Positions 36,134 through 44,308 of a stretch of 64,000 nucleotides of DNA are shown here, piece after piece. The DNA comes from Symbiopectobacterium purcellii_A. Lineage in GTDB: Bacteria > Pseudomonadota > Gammaproteobacteria > Enterobacterales > Enterobacteriaceae. Position 1 is the stretch's first letter. Each line of letters opens with the position of its first letter. Location: contig NZ_CP189882.1 in assembly GCF_052050035.1 (NCBI RefSeq), forward strand, positions 1,798,001 through 1,862,000. Direction: 5' to 3'. Under the pieces are notes generated by a model. The model worked only from the letters and a program-made list of their open reading frames with translations. It ran no database searches and had not been told where the DNA came from. A program made the position numbers and the translations under genes.

Positions 36134-36655
36134 TTAGCTAGCGAGCTTTTTAATCAGATCGTCTTTGTGTATGACGAGATAGTCAGCTCGGCGCGCAATC
36201 TCGAACAATGTATCGAGACTGGCAACATACTCGTTGTCAGCGATGGGCCGGGAGCTGATGATTTTATTATCTTGAAGGGTAAGCAGGATTTCGTTGGTTA
36301 CACCACTGACGGCAACTGCACCATTAAGCTGCTCTTCCATGCGGTTAAACTCCGCAATGTAAGCTTCCTTGAACGCTGCTGCTTTTTTGCCGGTAAAGCC
36401 CATAACGAGGAAGACGAAGCCGTCTTTTGTTATGGTGTAGTATTTCTGGGATTTGCCATTCTGTAATTTATTGTTTTTATAGCAAACCTCAAAATTGAGG
36501 TTTGTAAATTGCGGTGAACACTCAAGCTGTTCAATGGTGCGTAATACGTTATCGTGCCGTTTATGAAAATACTCAGCGACAGAAAGTGAAGTAGTAACGG
36601 CCTTACCGTTATAGATGGTGACTTCAGGTGCGGAAAGGGATAGCTGAAGTGTCAT
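36134..36655 (-). CDS. Rha-family phage regulatory protein, short form (173 aa)
   Basis: Rha domain at about 10-110: VTIYNGKAVTTSLSVAEYFH, KRHDNVLRTIEQLECSPQFT, YYTITKDGFVFLVMGFTGKK, AAAFKEAYIAEFNRMEEQL. The C-terminal about 55 residues (LLTLQDNKIISSRPIADNEY onward) replace the 130-residue helical tail of the module 1 homologue at 9185. Same place in the module, so this is a modular cassette. Confidence 0.78.
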   Translation of the reverse strand: MTLQLSLSAPEVTIYNGKAVTTSLSVAEYFHKRHDNVLRTIEQLECSPQFTNLNFEVCYKNNKLQNGKSQKYYTITKDGFVFLVMGFTGKKAAAFKEAYIAEFNRMEEQLNGAVAVSGVTNEILLTLQDNKIISSRPIADNEYVASLDTLFEIARRADYLVIHKDDLIKKLAS

Positions 36656-36890
36656 AATGACCTCCGATAGTAGACTTTAATCGGTCACCACAGGAGTTGA
36701 TAATCTCGTTGGTGGTGAGCTGAGCAGGGTTATCAACACCGGGTCTACCATCCGGCCAGCCTTTCGGCTGCCCCATCCAGCTCACCATAGAGGTGCAGCT
36801 TTCAGGCAACAAAAAACACGCTCGCGGCGTGTTGTTGTCGCGGTAGATACTCCGGGTTGATAATCCCGGCACCTGAATTTGCAGATGCAT
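36624..36890 (-). CDS. Ash-family prophage protein
   Basis: 88 aa with the hallmark PRACFLLPESCTSMVSWMGQ then PKGWPDG and NPAQLTTNEIINSCG of Ash/Icd-like prophage proteins, some of which inhibit host cell division. Overlaps the start of the Rha gene by 32 bp. The inverted copy at 8923-9120 is frameshifted. Confidence 0.6.
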   Translation of the reverse strand: MHLQIQVPGLSTRSIYRDNNTPRACFLLPESCTSMVSWMGQPKGWPDGRPGVDNPAQLTTNEIINSCGDRLKSTIGGHYDTSAIPFRT

Positions 36891-36945
36891 AGTGACTATA
36901 GCGCATGGGTTATCCTTGGGTCAATGGGGTGGTTGATTGTGCGAT

Positions 36946-37143
36946 TTACCACGTGTGCCTGTTTATCACCCTGACGCAGCGAAAATCCTCCAGTTTCACC
37001 TTATCGCCGAACGACTTACCTGCCTCCTGAGGCTTAAAGAGCAGTTTTTCGCATTCTGACATGGTGAGTTCCACCTCAGAGAACCGTAGCCACTTAACAT
37101 CGACCCCGCCGGGCTGTTTGATCGTTGCCGTTATTTTGTACAT
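36946..37143 (-). CDS. 65-aa phage protein
   Basis: Starts MYKITATIKQPGGVDVKWLR and continues FSEVELTMSECEKLLFKPQE; probably a small alpha/beta fold. Present only in module 2. No family named with confidence. Confidence 0.5.
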   Translation of the reverse strand: MYKITATIKQPGGVDVKWLRFSEVELTMSECEKLLFKPQEAGKSFGDKVKLEDFRCVRVINRHTW

Positions 37144-37161
37144 AAGTTTCTCTCAGGTTGT

Positions 37162-37373
37162 TTATGCTGCTACAACGTTCATCATGATGGCTAAAAGCCG
37201 TGGAAACAGGCTGTCGTAGAAGTGTGGCTGCGTCTGGCGCGGGTTATTCGGGTCGGTCAGGTTTTTACCAAACTGTAAACCTTTCTCGGTTAGCGAGCAG
37301 AACAATTTTTCTTTGAGGGATGCTTGCTGCTGGAACGTGACTTGCGCTGAGTGAGTCCGAGCAATTGCAGGCG
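37162..37373 (-). pseudogene. C-terminal fragment of a phage regulatory protein, copy 2
   Basis: Diverged homologue of 8684-8895 (LFCSLTEKGLQFGKNLTDPN ... HFYDSLFPRLLAIMMNVVAA). Again fused to an IS903-like remnant. Confidence 0.45.
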
Positions 37374-37533
37374 CTTGAAACCAGACTGTCAATGAACCGC
37401 GCTGCCTCAGAGCATCGTTGTAGACGGATCAGTGGGTGATTTTAAACGTTTGCTTTGCCATGGGAACCCGATGCTAAAATGACTGTAGTGATCAGCCAAT
37501 CTCCTAACAGTTCGATTGATTCAACAAAGCCAA
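37374..37533 (-). pseudogene. IS903-like remnant, copy 2
   Basis: Decayed 5' end of an IS903-type element with an interrupted MAKQTFKIT start and end ATTGATTCAACAAAGCC. Counterpart of 8520-8683; it closes the inverted module pair on this side. Confidence 0.75.
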
Positions 37534-37631
37534 CCATATCGCAAAGTTATCAGGTTAAACCCCCATGGATGATGTAAAAAAGTTTAAATAGTATTGATTA
37601 ATATCACTTAATATGAATATGGATTTACACA

Positions 37632-38708
37632 ATGCTAAGTAACACATCACCAAGCTCTCTATTACAAAATGTATCCGCATCAGTGACAAATGGTTCCATA
37701 GAAGATATAACTTCACCAAGAGGTATTCTTGAACACATCATTAATTTCATTACTTTTGTTGTGGTTTTTAAAGGTAAGGAGATTTTACATAATCAAATAA
37801 TGGAAAAAATGGAAATCGCTGTTAACGGAGTAACAGCTAGAGATATGGAAGATGGCATAAAAATAGACTTAGATGACATTCATGGATGTAAAATATCATT
37901 TTATTACACAGGCTCAACAAAAAAAGTTACTGTAGAAGTAAAAAACAACAAAAAATTAGAAACACAAGAAATTGATTATGAAAGATTTTTTAATGTATTT
38001 CAAGCGATAAAATTGAAGGCATTGCTCAACATTACCTGTATTAAAGATATATTAACCGATGATGGGATTCTCAACCTGAAAGGAGTTAACCTGAGCGGGG
38101 ATAAACTGTACGGTGCTTATCTGGTAGATGCAGATCTAAGCGATGCTAACCTGAGCAACGCTTACTTGGAAAACTCTATACTATGCAATGCTAAGCTGAG
38201 CAACGCTAACATGGAAAACGTTGACCTGACTAATGTTAGCCTAGAGCATGCTAACCTGAGCGGCGCTAACCTGAGCAATGCTAGCCTGAGTTGGGTTGAC
38301 CTGGACCATGCTGACCTGAGCGGCGCTAACCTGAGCAATGCTAGCCTGAATTGGGTTTGCATGGAGCATGCTGACCTGAGCGGCGCTAACTTGGAAAACG
38401 CTGACCTGACTAATGTTAGCTTGGAGCATGCTAATCTGAGCAACCTTAACCTAAGCGATTTTAATCTAGAACATGGTTACCTTCCGCATGCTAACCTAAG
38501 CAACGCTAACCTGAGCAGAACTAATCTAAGGCACGCTAACCTGAGCAACGCTAACCTGAGAGCCGCTAACCTGAGCAATGCTGACCTGATCAACGCTAAC
38601 CTGGACTTCGCTGACCTGAGCCACGCTGACCTGAGCCACGCTAACCTGAGGTTCGCTGACATGATGAACGCTAACTTGGTCAAATTTGACCTGACGAACT
38701 GTCCGTAA
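37632..38708 (+). CDS. PipB/PipB2-like pentapeptide-repeat type III effector candidate
   Basis: 358 aa. Residues 1-about 150 are not repeats and line up with Salmonella PipB: ITSPRGILEHIINFITFVVV (PipB TSPRGILEWFVNFFT), KIDLDDIHGCKISFYY (KIFLEDVNGCTICLS), TVEVKNNKKLETQEIDYERF (IIEVNKNGKTVTDKVDSERF), and LTDDGILNLKGVNLSGDKLY (ITEDGFLNLRGVNL). Residues about 150-356 form about 40 pentapeptide repeats of the A(N/D)LSN type, a right-handed beta-helix. The N-terminal 30 residues are Ser/Thr/Asn-rich, like a type III signal. No convincing ribosome site precedes the ATG. AT-rich in its first half and lying between two prophage segments, so probably phage-borne cargo. Confidence 0.8.
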   Translation: MLSNTSPSSLLQNVSASVTNGSIEDITSPRGILEHIINFITFVVVFKGKEILHNQIMEKMEIAVNGVTARDMEDGIKIDLDDIHGCKISFYYTGSTKKVTVEVKNNKKLETQEIDYERFFNVFQAIKLKALLNITCIKDILTDDGILNLKGVNLSGDKLYGAYLVDADLSDANLSNAYLENSILCNAKLSNANMENVDLTNVSLEHANLSGANLSNASLSWVDLDHADLSGANLSNASLNWVCMEHADLSGANLENADLTNVSLEHANLSNLNLSDFNLEHGYLPHANLSNANLSRTNLRHANLSNANLRAANLSNADLINANLDFADLSHADLSHANLRFADMMNANLVKFDLTNCP

Positions 38709-38868
38709 GGACTTATCCGCAGAGATAGCTGATGTCCGTAAGGATATGGCTGCCGGTTTTGATAAAATTAACGATAAATTTGAAAAGCTAGGCATGCAGA
38801 TGACTATTCGGCTCGGGCTAATGGTCGCCGCTGCCGTGAGCATCATTGCTGCCATTCTCAAAATGTAA
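38701..38868 (+). pseudogene. C-terminal remnant of a coiled-coil/TM protein
   Basis: Open frame without start: VRKDLSAEIADVRKDMAAGF then a helix MTIRLGLMVAAAVSIIAAIL ending KM. Looks like the end of a coiled-coil protein with a C-terminal membrane anchor. The 11-bp direct repeat GTCCGTAAGGA (38701 and 38731 region) marks the junction with the effector gene. Confidence 0.5.
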
Positions 38869-38877
38869 TGCCACTAC

Positions 38878-38952
38878 GGATTGTTAGCTCAGTTGGTACA
38901 GCTGTGGACTCTTAATCCATCGGTCGCATGTTAAAATCCTGCACAACCCACA
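38878..38952 (+). tRNA. degenerate tRNA-Lys(CUU)-like gene
   Basis: GGATTGTTAGCTCAGTTGGT...GGACTCTTAATCC...CTGCACAACCC has the cloverleaf layout of tRNA-Lys with anticodon CTT. The T-loop reads TTAAAAT instead of TTCGAAT, losing the invariant C56. The acceptor stem has an A-C mismatch at position 3, and the D and T stems have one mismatch each. The 3' end is ACA, not CCA. Probably a decayed phage-borne tRNA. Confidence 0.6.
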
Positions 38953-38976
38953 ATATTGGGGATTAGTCGCTTCTGA

Positions 38977-40285
38977 GAGTCTGTAAAGAATTTTGTGTAA
39001 ATGGCTCCATTGCTTAACCGGAGATTCGTTCTCCATACATCAACATGAATTGGCTCATAGCAGGTTTCCAGTCTCTGATTGGCAAGGTCCATTTAGCAGA
39101 GATATTATGCAAGGCTAGATAGAGTAATTTTATCACCGAGTCATCCGTTGGAAATATTCGTCGCGTTTTCGTTATCTTGCGCAATGAAGCATTTAACGAC
39201 TCTATTGCGTTGGTGGTGTAGATAACCTTGCGGATCTCCGGCGGAAAGTCAAAAATGACGATGAGACGTTCCCAATTATTTCTCCACGACGGGCTGATCG
39301 TCGGGAACTGCTCATCCCATTTGGCCGCGAAGGCATCCAGGGCCTCTTCAGCGCCCTCTAGCGTTGCGGAACTATAGATGGTGCGCAGGTCAGCAGCAAC
39401 GGCCTTACGCTCTTTCCAGCCGACGTAGCGCAGCGAGTTCCGCACCTGATGCACAATGCAGAGCTGTACCCGCGTATGCGGGTAAACAGCTTCAATGGCA
39501 TCAGGAAAGCCTTTCAGGCCATCGCAGCAGGCGACGAAGATGTCCTTTAGCCCACGATTTTTCAGTTCTGTCATCACAGATAACCAGAACTTGGCCCCCT
39601 CAGTTTTGGCTATCCATAGCCCCAGCAGCTCTTTTTCGCCCTGGCCGTTGACGCCGAGGGCCAGATAAACAGACTTGTTGGCCACGGCTCCGCCGTCCTG
39701 GCTTTTGACAACAATACAGTCAAGGTAAACAATGGGATAAAGCGCATCCAGCGGCCGTTGCTGCCAGCGCTTAACTTCATCCATCACAGCATTGGTCACT
39801 TGAGAAATGAAGCCAGCGGAAACATCGACCCCGTAGACTTCTTTAAAGTGTGCCTGAATATCACGGGTTGATAACCCTCTGGAATAGAGAGAAATAATGC
39901 GGTCATCGAAGCCGTTAAGCTGTTTTTCGTTCTTACCGATCAGTGTCGGCTCGAAGGTACTGTTGCGGTCGCGCGGAATATCGAGCTCGATCTCCCCATT
40001 TTGGCTACGTACGCTCTTGGATGTCTTGCCATTGCGTGAGTTGCCTGAATGATTACCAGCCGGGTCATGCTTAGCATACCCAAGGTGCATCTCCATCTCA
40101 GCTTCAAGAACCCGTTCCGCCAGTCTTTTAGTCAGCACCTTGAGTAGGCCTGATTCACCCAGCAGATCCTGAGGGGAGTGACAATCTTGAAGCAGTTGGT
40201 CAATAAGTTCGTTGCTGATAGGCATTTTGTTATCCTTTGAAGGTTTTCCTCAAAATGCCATTTACACAGATTATTTTACAGTCTC
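38977..40285 (-). mobile_element. IS256-family element, copy 2 (1309 bp)
   Basis: Perfect 8-bp duplication GCTTCTGA (38969-38976, 40286-40293). Inserted across the last codon of the phage ORF at 40271. Confidence 0.95.
39014..40225 (-). CDS. IS256-family transposase, copy 2
   Basis: 403 aa, differing from copy 1 at about one residue (LIGKNEKQL instead of LIGKHEKQL). Intact. Confidence 0.95.
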   Translation of the reverse strand: MPISNELIDQLLQDCHSPQDLLGESGLLKVLTKRLAERVLEAEMEMHLGYAKHDPAGNHSGNSRNGKTSKSVRSQNGEIELDIPRDRNSTFEPTLIGKNEKQLNGFDDRIISLYSRGLSTRDIQAHFKEVYGVDVSAGFISQVTNAVMDEVKRWQQRPLDALYPIVYLDCIVVKSQDGGAVANKSVYLALGVNGQGEKELLGLWIAKTEGAKFWLSVMTELKNRGLKDIFVACCDGLKGFPDAIEAVYPHTRVQLCIVHQVRNSLRYVGWKERKAVAADLRTIYSSATLEGAEEALDAFAAKWDEQFPTISPSWRNNWERLIVIFDFPPEIRKVIYTTNAIESLNASLRKITKTRRIFPTDDSVIKLLYLALHNISAKWTLPIRDWKPAMSQFMLMYGERISG

Positions 40286-40603
40286 GCTTCTGACAGCACC
40301 GTAACGCCCTATGTAATTCTTAAAGCGTTCGTCTTTAGAGGGGGCAATTTCTACTTTGGCATAAACTCTATTTGCTTGGGCTGCGATCCGCTTCTCTTCG
40401 GCTAATATCACGCGATTTTCCCATGCCAGCCGCTTTTCTTCCCAATTAATTAACCGTGGGTGAGGCTGTCCTTTTTCTCCAGCGTCTACCGCTTCCATTG
40501 CTCCTCTGACTATAGGAATAGTCTTTAGGTATCGCTCCTTTTTCCACGAGTCTAATCGGTTGTAATAGTGTTTTTCGTCAGGCGTTAATTCTTCGTAGGT
40601 CAT
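40271..40603 (-). CDS. 110-aa phage protein, C-terminus altered by IS256
   Basis: Charged helical protein (MTYEELTPDEKHYYNRLDSW, RLAWENRVILAEEKRIAAQA). Before insertion it would have ended GAVRSD; it now ends GAVRSETVK using IS bases. Last gene of the minus-strand recombination operon. Family not recognised. Confidence 0.55.
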   Translation of the reverse strand: MTYEELTPDEKHYYNRLDSWKKERYLKTIPIVRGAMEAVDAGEKGQPHPRLINWEEKRLAWENRVILAEEKRIAAQANRVYAKVEIAPSKDERFKNYIGRYGAVRSETVK

Positions 40604-40676
40604 AACGTAACCTGAAATTTAGGCAGCACAAATCCTTCCATGTTGGATATAGCGCTGCGGTGATGGTTGGGTTAAA

Positions 40677-41141
40677 TCAGAATGGTGGCTCGTCGTCGAA
40701 ATTCATCGGCGGTTCGTTATTAGGCGGCGGTGTTTGCTGCCGACCATTGCCGCTTGATTGCTGGTGCTGATTGTTTTGCTGCCCGCCATCCTGCTTGCCG
40801 CCGATCATCTGCATTGATCCGCCAATATCGACAACAACCTCCGTTGTGTATCGGTCTTGCCCTGACTGGTCTTGCCACTTCCGTGTGCGTAACTGGCCCT
40901 CGATATAGACCTGTGAGCCTTTGCGGAGATATTCGCCAGCCACCTCTGCCAACTTGCCGTACAGCGTGACGCGGTGCCATTCGGTGCGCTCCTTCTGCTC
41001 GCCTGATTGCTTATCTCGCCACGTATCCGATGTGGCTACGGTCAGGTTTGCTACCGCGCCACCGTTCGGCATGTAGCGCACTTCGGGGTCTTGCCCCAAA
41101 TGTCCGACAAGAATGACTTTGTTGACGCCTCTCTGTCCCAT
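40677..41141 (-). CDS. ssb: phage single-stranded DNA-binding protein
   Basis: 154 aa. OB-fold MGQRGVNKVILVGHLGQDPE, VRYMPNGGAVANLTVATSDT, SQVYIEGQLRTRKWQD; Gln/Asn-rich linker; acidic tip NFDDEPPF that recruits partner proteins. The start directly abuts the stop of the upstream Rad52-like gene. Pairing of an annealase with SSB is typical of phage recombination modules. Confidence 0.93.
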   Translation of the reverse strand: MGQRGVNKVILVGHLGQDPEVRYMPNGGAVANLTVATSDTWRDKQSGEQKERTEWHRVTLYGKLAEVAGEYLRKGSQVYIEGQLRTRKWQDQSGQDRYTTEVVVDIGGSMQMIGGKQDGGQQNNQHQQSSGNGRQQTPPPNNEPPMNFDDEPPF

Positions 41142-41852
41142 TTATGCCGCCTCTTCCAGTTCTGACTTACGAATGTCATACACGCCTTTCGCGTCGGCCT
41201 GCTGCGGCGTTCCGCGCAAAGCTCGCCACGCTTCCTCAAACGCCGCTTTTAGCTGATCAACATTCTTTGCTGACGTTGCGGATTCAGTGAATGATTTAAG
41301 CAGCTCGTCCTTGTTGGATTCATCGGCATTGGCATCGTCGGATTCGCCCTGTGCCGCATCAGGAGGCGTTGGCATAGCCCATTCAGGTAATGGCGGAGTT
41401 TGCCACCAGATGTTCTTGTATTGGTTGTCTGTATCCTTGAATGAAGCCTTGTTCCAGCCATTTTTTTTCTCAATCGAGCAGATGGCAAAATTCTCTTCCA
41501 GTGAGTAGAGGTAACGACCAATACCCCACTGAACAGCGGCCCGCTTCATTGAACCAGACATGCCGCCCTTAACGGCTTCAACCTGAGTTTTATCTGCACC
41601 GTCCCACTTAGCCACCCATTGGTCTCTGATCCGAATGTATATGCCACACATCACGCCACCATCCGGCCCCGGGGTGAATTCATTCTTCCAGTTCTCTTTC
41701 CCGCATACGTCATCCAAGCGCTTCATGATGGCGCGGTTAGTCACGTAGGCCAGAACCATGGCCCACGGGTTGTTTTTCGCTATTCCACACCGCTGCACAC
41801 GCCATTCGATATCATCTACCGGGAACGGCGCGTCTAATTGTGATAAGTCCAT
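41142..41852 (-). CDS. Rad52/22-family single-strand annealing protein
   Basis: 236 aa. N-terminal DLSQLDAPFPVDDIEWRVQR, then AYVTNRAIMKRLDDVCGKEN and KTQVEAVKGGMSGSMKRAAV with QWGIGRYLYSLEE, the pattern of phage Rad52-like (Sak-type) annealases. The C-terminal third is acidic and variable. Anneals complementary ssDNA in phage recombination, here next to ssb with no gap. Confidence 0.85.
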   Translation of the reverse strand: MDLSQLDAPFPVDDIEWRVQRCGIAKNNPWAMVLAYVTNRAIMKRLDDVCGKENWKNEFTPGPDGGVMCGIYIRIRDQWVAKWDGADKTQVEAVKGGMSGSMKRAAVQWGIGRYLYSLEENFAICSIEKKNGWNKASFKDTDNQYKNIWWQTPPLPEWAMPTPPDAAQGESDDANADESNKDELLKSFTESATSAKNVDQLKAAFEEAWRALRGTPQQADAKGVYDIRKSELEEAA

Positions 41853-41860
41853 TGCTCACC

Positions 41861-42124
41861 TCACATGTGATTGCCAGCGAATTCATCCCATGAAATAGGC
41901 TCATCGCTGTGAATTTCTGAACATTCGGATTCGCTTGTTTTCTCTTCCCTGAGAAAGATAGCCAGCACTCCCGCTGGAAGGTCGGCGTCACGCCGCAATG
42001 ACGTTCGGTAGTCTCTGGCGCAGATAAGCATGTTCGCAGCCTTATCCATCACGCCAGCCCGCCTGTTTGCAGCGGCAGATACCATGCAGTGCCGGTGCAT
42101 GAAAATAACGAGGTCGCGTTTCAT
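41861..42124 (-). CDS. 87-aa phage protein
   Basis: Starts MKRDLVIFMHRHCMVSAAAN; helical first half, acidic second half (EEKTSESECSEIHSDEPISW). ATGA overlap with the ORF upstream. Unknown function in the left operon. Confidence 0.55.
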   Translation of the reverse strand: MKRDLVIFMHRHCMVSAAANRRAGVMDKAANMLICARDYRTSLRRDADLPAGVLAIFLREEKTSESECSEIHSDEPISWDEFAGNHM

Positions 42125-42300
42125 GGATGACCCTTTTGATTAACCGTTGCTATAAGCTGCTCGAATAACCGTTGCAGCCAGCTTTTGTTTTTGAAGCTCT
42201 GGCCCGTGACGATATTTGAGCGGTGATGTTCGATTGACCGAATCGGGTCAAATGTAATTTCAGGACGCACGATGGGTGCGCCCGCGATAGCAAGTTCCAT
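42121..42300 (-). CDS. 59-aa phage protein
   Basis: Starts MELAIAGAPIVRPEITFDPI and ends QLIATVNQKGHP. Coupled to the next gene through an ATGA overlap at 42121-42124, the main reason to believe it is real. Confidence 0.5.
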   Translation of the reverse strand: MELAIAGAPIVRPEITFDPIRSIEHHRSNIVTGQSFKNKSWLQRLFEQLIATVNQKGHP

Positions 42301-42442
42301 CGTGGCTTTCCTTAATTTAAATTGATGTATTAATGATGCCGAGGAATATCGGCGCGGGTATAAAGAGGCAGTTCAGTGTTATATATTATTAGTGTGATGT
42401 TGATTGCGGCGATAAGCGGATGATGGGAATGCTGAAAGTGTT

Positions 42443-42679
42443 TCAGTCATACACTGGCGTTAATTTTTTCACTTGCTTTTTGAGCCACTTATTTTCTTCC
42501 GTCAGATAGAAAATAGTTGACTTGTATACTCTTGTCTCATTGTCATCACAAGGGAGGATGTCAATGCTCATCAAATAACGTGAATCATTAATATTATTGC
42601 TGCCGTTGGTGACAGCGACCATGTCACCGAAATTAGGGTGATTGAAGGTCGTGATATGAGGTTTATTAAGTTGCATCAT
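42443..42679 (-). CDS. 78-aa phage protein
   Basis: Starts MMQLNKPHITTFNHPNFGDM and contains SRYLMSIDILPCDDNETRVY. Follows the 43-aa zinc-knuckle ORF without a gap. Unknown. The 142 bp after its stop hold no ORF that I can support. Confidence 0.55.
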   Translation of the reverse strand: MMQLNKPHITTFNHPNFGDMVAVTNGSNNINDSRYLMSIDILPCDDNETRVYKSTIFYLTEENKWLKKQVKKLTPVYD

Positions 42680-42811
42680 TCAATCCTCCGTTGGCTCGTC
42701 ACAATTATAGCAACGGCTGGTGAGGTGTAATTGCTGCTCCCGATAATGGGTAATGAGATGTTGGCGAAAGGCTTCTTCGTTTTGGCTGGCTATATCTACA
42801 TTATCTGCCAT
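42680..42811 (-). CDS. 43-aa ORF with a single CxxC knuckle
   Basis: Starts MADNVDIASQNEEAFRQHLI and ends TSRCYNCDEPTED. The C-Y-N-C pair recalls half of a DksA/TraR zinc finger. Its stop touches the next start. Confidence 0.45.
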   Translation of the reverse strand: MADNVDIASQNEEAFRQHLITHYREQQLHLTSRCYNCDEPTED

Positions 42812-42829
42812 AACGCTATTTCATGCTCC

Positions 42830-43105
42830 TCAATCATTTAATAATTTCCGGGTATTGTCCGTGAGTTGTGCTTGATATTTCTCAACCATCCTCGCGGCAT
42901 AAGCGAGTGCGTGCTCACGGTCGGAGAAGTCGCCAATGGTCTGTAGCAAGCCGTCGCCGCCACGGATGTAAACACGAAAGAAATCAGGATTATCATTCTC
43001 TTGTATGAGATAACCACAGTCGTCTACAACGCCCGACAGGATGATTTGAGTCACAATCGTCCCTGGCTCTATCAGGTGGTCGAATTCGTCAATGAGCTTT
43101 TGCAT
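42830..43105 (-). CDS. 91-aa phage protein
   Basis: Begins MQKLIDEFDHLIEPGTIVTQ. The ATG at 43105 is preferred to an upstream Met because GAGG lies 8 bp before it. It includes DREHALAYAARMVEKYQAQL, a DUF-like helical end. Head of the minus-strand operon of small genes leading to the annealase and ssb. Confidence 0.55.
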   Translation of the reverse strand: MQKLIDEFDHLIEPGTIVTQIILSGVVDDCGYLIQENDNPDFFRVYIRGGDGLLQTIGDFSDREHALAYAARMVEKYQAQLTDNTRKLLND

Positions 43106-43226
43106 GGTGGCCTCTGTGTTAAGGCCTGCTTTGGTGACCCTCTCAGGCGGCGAGGGTTCCTGCATTCCCCAATGCAAAGGAATCGGTTAAAATATGCTTA
43201 CCCCAATGCAATAGAAGGACAAGCAG

Positions 43227-43355
43227 ATGTCTAAAAAGCAAACGGTCACACCTACCGAAAGGCTGGCCTATGACCATTTACCCGAAAAGAATGTAAGACC
43301 CGAGCCACAACCTAAGGCTCCGCCGCCACCGCCACCGAAGAAAACCGGAGGCTGA
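43227..43355 (+). CDS. 42-aa proline-rich ORF
   Basis: Reads MSKKQTVTPTERLAYDHLPE and ends in a six-proline run followed by KKTGG. Ribosome site GAAGGA 9 bp upstream. Oriented against the surrounding left operon and immediately ahead of the membrane protein at 43374. Confidence 0.5.
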   Translation: MSKKQTVTPTERLAYDHLPEKNVRPEPQPKAPPPPPPKKTGG

Positions 43356-43373
43356 CAACCATAAGGAATCGCT

Positions 43374-43820
43374 ATGAGCCGAGATGAAATTAAAGACCAC
43401 ATCCTTTATGGATATTATCTAGAACAGTTGTACTCCACCGCGACGGGACGGATTGACCGACTCTTTTCGGTGTTAACGTTGATTTTCGGCTCAGCGATAG
43501 TGCTAAAAGCGAACCCATTTCTCTTCGGGGTGATGATCGTGATCATTTCAGCGGTGCAATCGACTTACCAATTTGGCAAGCAGTCCGCAGGAGCCGCGAA
43601 ACAATCCTTTGAGTATCTTCGATTATTCACAAATGAAGCCCGGTTCAGTGATGCAGACCTGAAAGCAAAACTTATTGAACTTGATAGTGCCGATAACAAC
43701 ATCTGGTCCTGTCTGAAGCCTATAGCATTGCGGAAAACGCAAATAAAAATTGATCTGCCTGTTGAAAATCAAGAAAAGCTTTCCAGGCTATCAATGTTGT
43801 TACGGTTACTTTGTGGGTAA
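43374..43820 (+). CDS. two-TM membrane protein in antisense to the left operon
   Basis: 148 aa: MSRDEIKDHILYGYYLEQLY, then two adjacent hydrophobic helices about 29-63 (LFSVLTLIFGSAIVLKANPF, LFGVMIVIISAVQSTYQF), then a soluble helical tail rich in Lys/Asp. The layout (short N-terminus, close TM pair, cytosolic tail) resembles SLATT-type or superinfection-exclusion proteins, but I cannot assign it. The ribosome site is moderate. Position as a plus-strand insert between N and the recombination genes is typical of a moron. Confidence 0.6.
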   Translation: MSRDEIKDHILYGYYLEQLYSTATGRIDRLFSVLTLIFGSAIVLKANPFLFGVMIVIISAVQSTYQFGKQSAGAAKQSFEYLRLFTNEARFSDADLKAKLIELDSADNNIWSCLKPIALRKTQIKIDLPVENQEKLSRLSMLLRLLCG

Positions 43821-43834
43821 TCAGTGCTGCCAAG

Positions 43835-44197
43835 TTAATACGTCTGCCTTGCTTTGGCGGTAATGCCATACTCGGTTTTCGGCTTGCTGTACCAGATGCG
43901 ATGGTTAAGACGCTTAACCCTGTCGTACATTTCGGCGAAACGATTAATTTTCTCTCTGAACTTAGCCAGTAAATTGAAATTAATCCTTGGCGCACGTTTG
44001 CGCTTGAAGGCTAATTCAATGCGGTTAAGCGCTTTGCGTCTTTCTGGCTTCTGACCTAAAGCTTTATCAATACGGGATGATACCAGTTCACGCCGGATGG
44101 CTTCTGCCTTGCGTCTGGCATGACGGCGAATAGCGGCGTTTGTTTTGCTAACACAATTAACAGGATTAACGGATTTACGGTAAATGATAGTAGCCAT
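43835..44197 (-). CDS. N: phage antitermination protein N
   Basis: About 120 aa. N-terminal arginine-rich RNA-binding motif (TNAAIRRHARRKAEAIRREL) and a C-terminal region RVKRLNHRIWYSKPKTEYGI that parallels lambda N (RIERKNQRTWYSKPGERGI). N binds boxB RNA and NusA to make polymerase ignore terminators. The start at 44197 has GGAGGGG 5 bp upstream; the Met four codons earlier lacks a site. A boxB hairpin lies about 110 bp upstream on the transcript and an identical one downstream of cro. Confidence 0.9.
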   Translation of the reverse strand: MATIIYRKSVNPVNCVSKTNAAIRRHARRKAEAIRRELVSSRIDKALGQKPERRKALNRIELAFKRKRAPRINFNLLAKFREKINRFAEMYDRVKRLNHRIWYSKPKTEYGITAKARQTY

Positions 44198-44223
44198 GCT
44201 CCCCTCCAATAGATGGTTTTGGT

Positions 44224-44284
44224 GGTGTGGTGAGCCAGTGGTGGCCCTGGTGTTGGCTATAATTTTTATTCAGCCCACCACACC
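44224..44284. repeat. 12-bp inverted repeat ahead of N
   Basis: GGTGTGGTGAGC (44224-44235) pairs with GCCCACCACACC (44273-44284) with one mismatch across a 37-bp loop, in the leader between nutL and N. Confidence 0.5.
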
Positions 44285-44308
44285 CCAAAAACATCTGGGT
44301 AAAGGTTC

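Noticed and set aside
38162..38861. Long minus-strand frames across the pentapeptide gene with Leu/Arg- or Gln/Val-rich repeats
   Set aside because: They are mirror products of the 15-bp repeat period of the plus-strand gene; no starts or ribosome sites.
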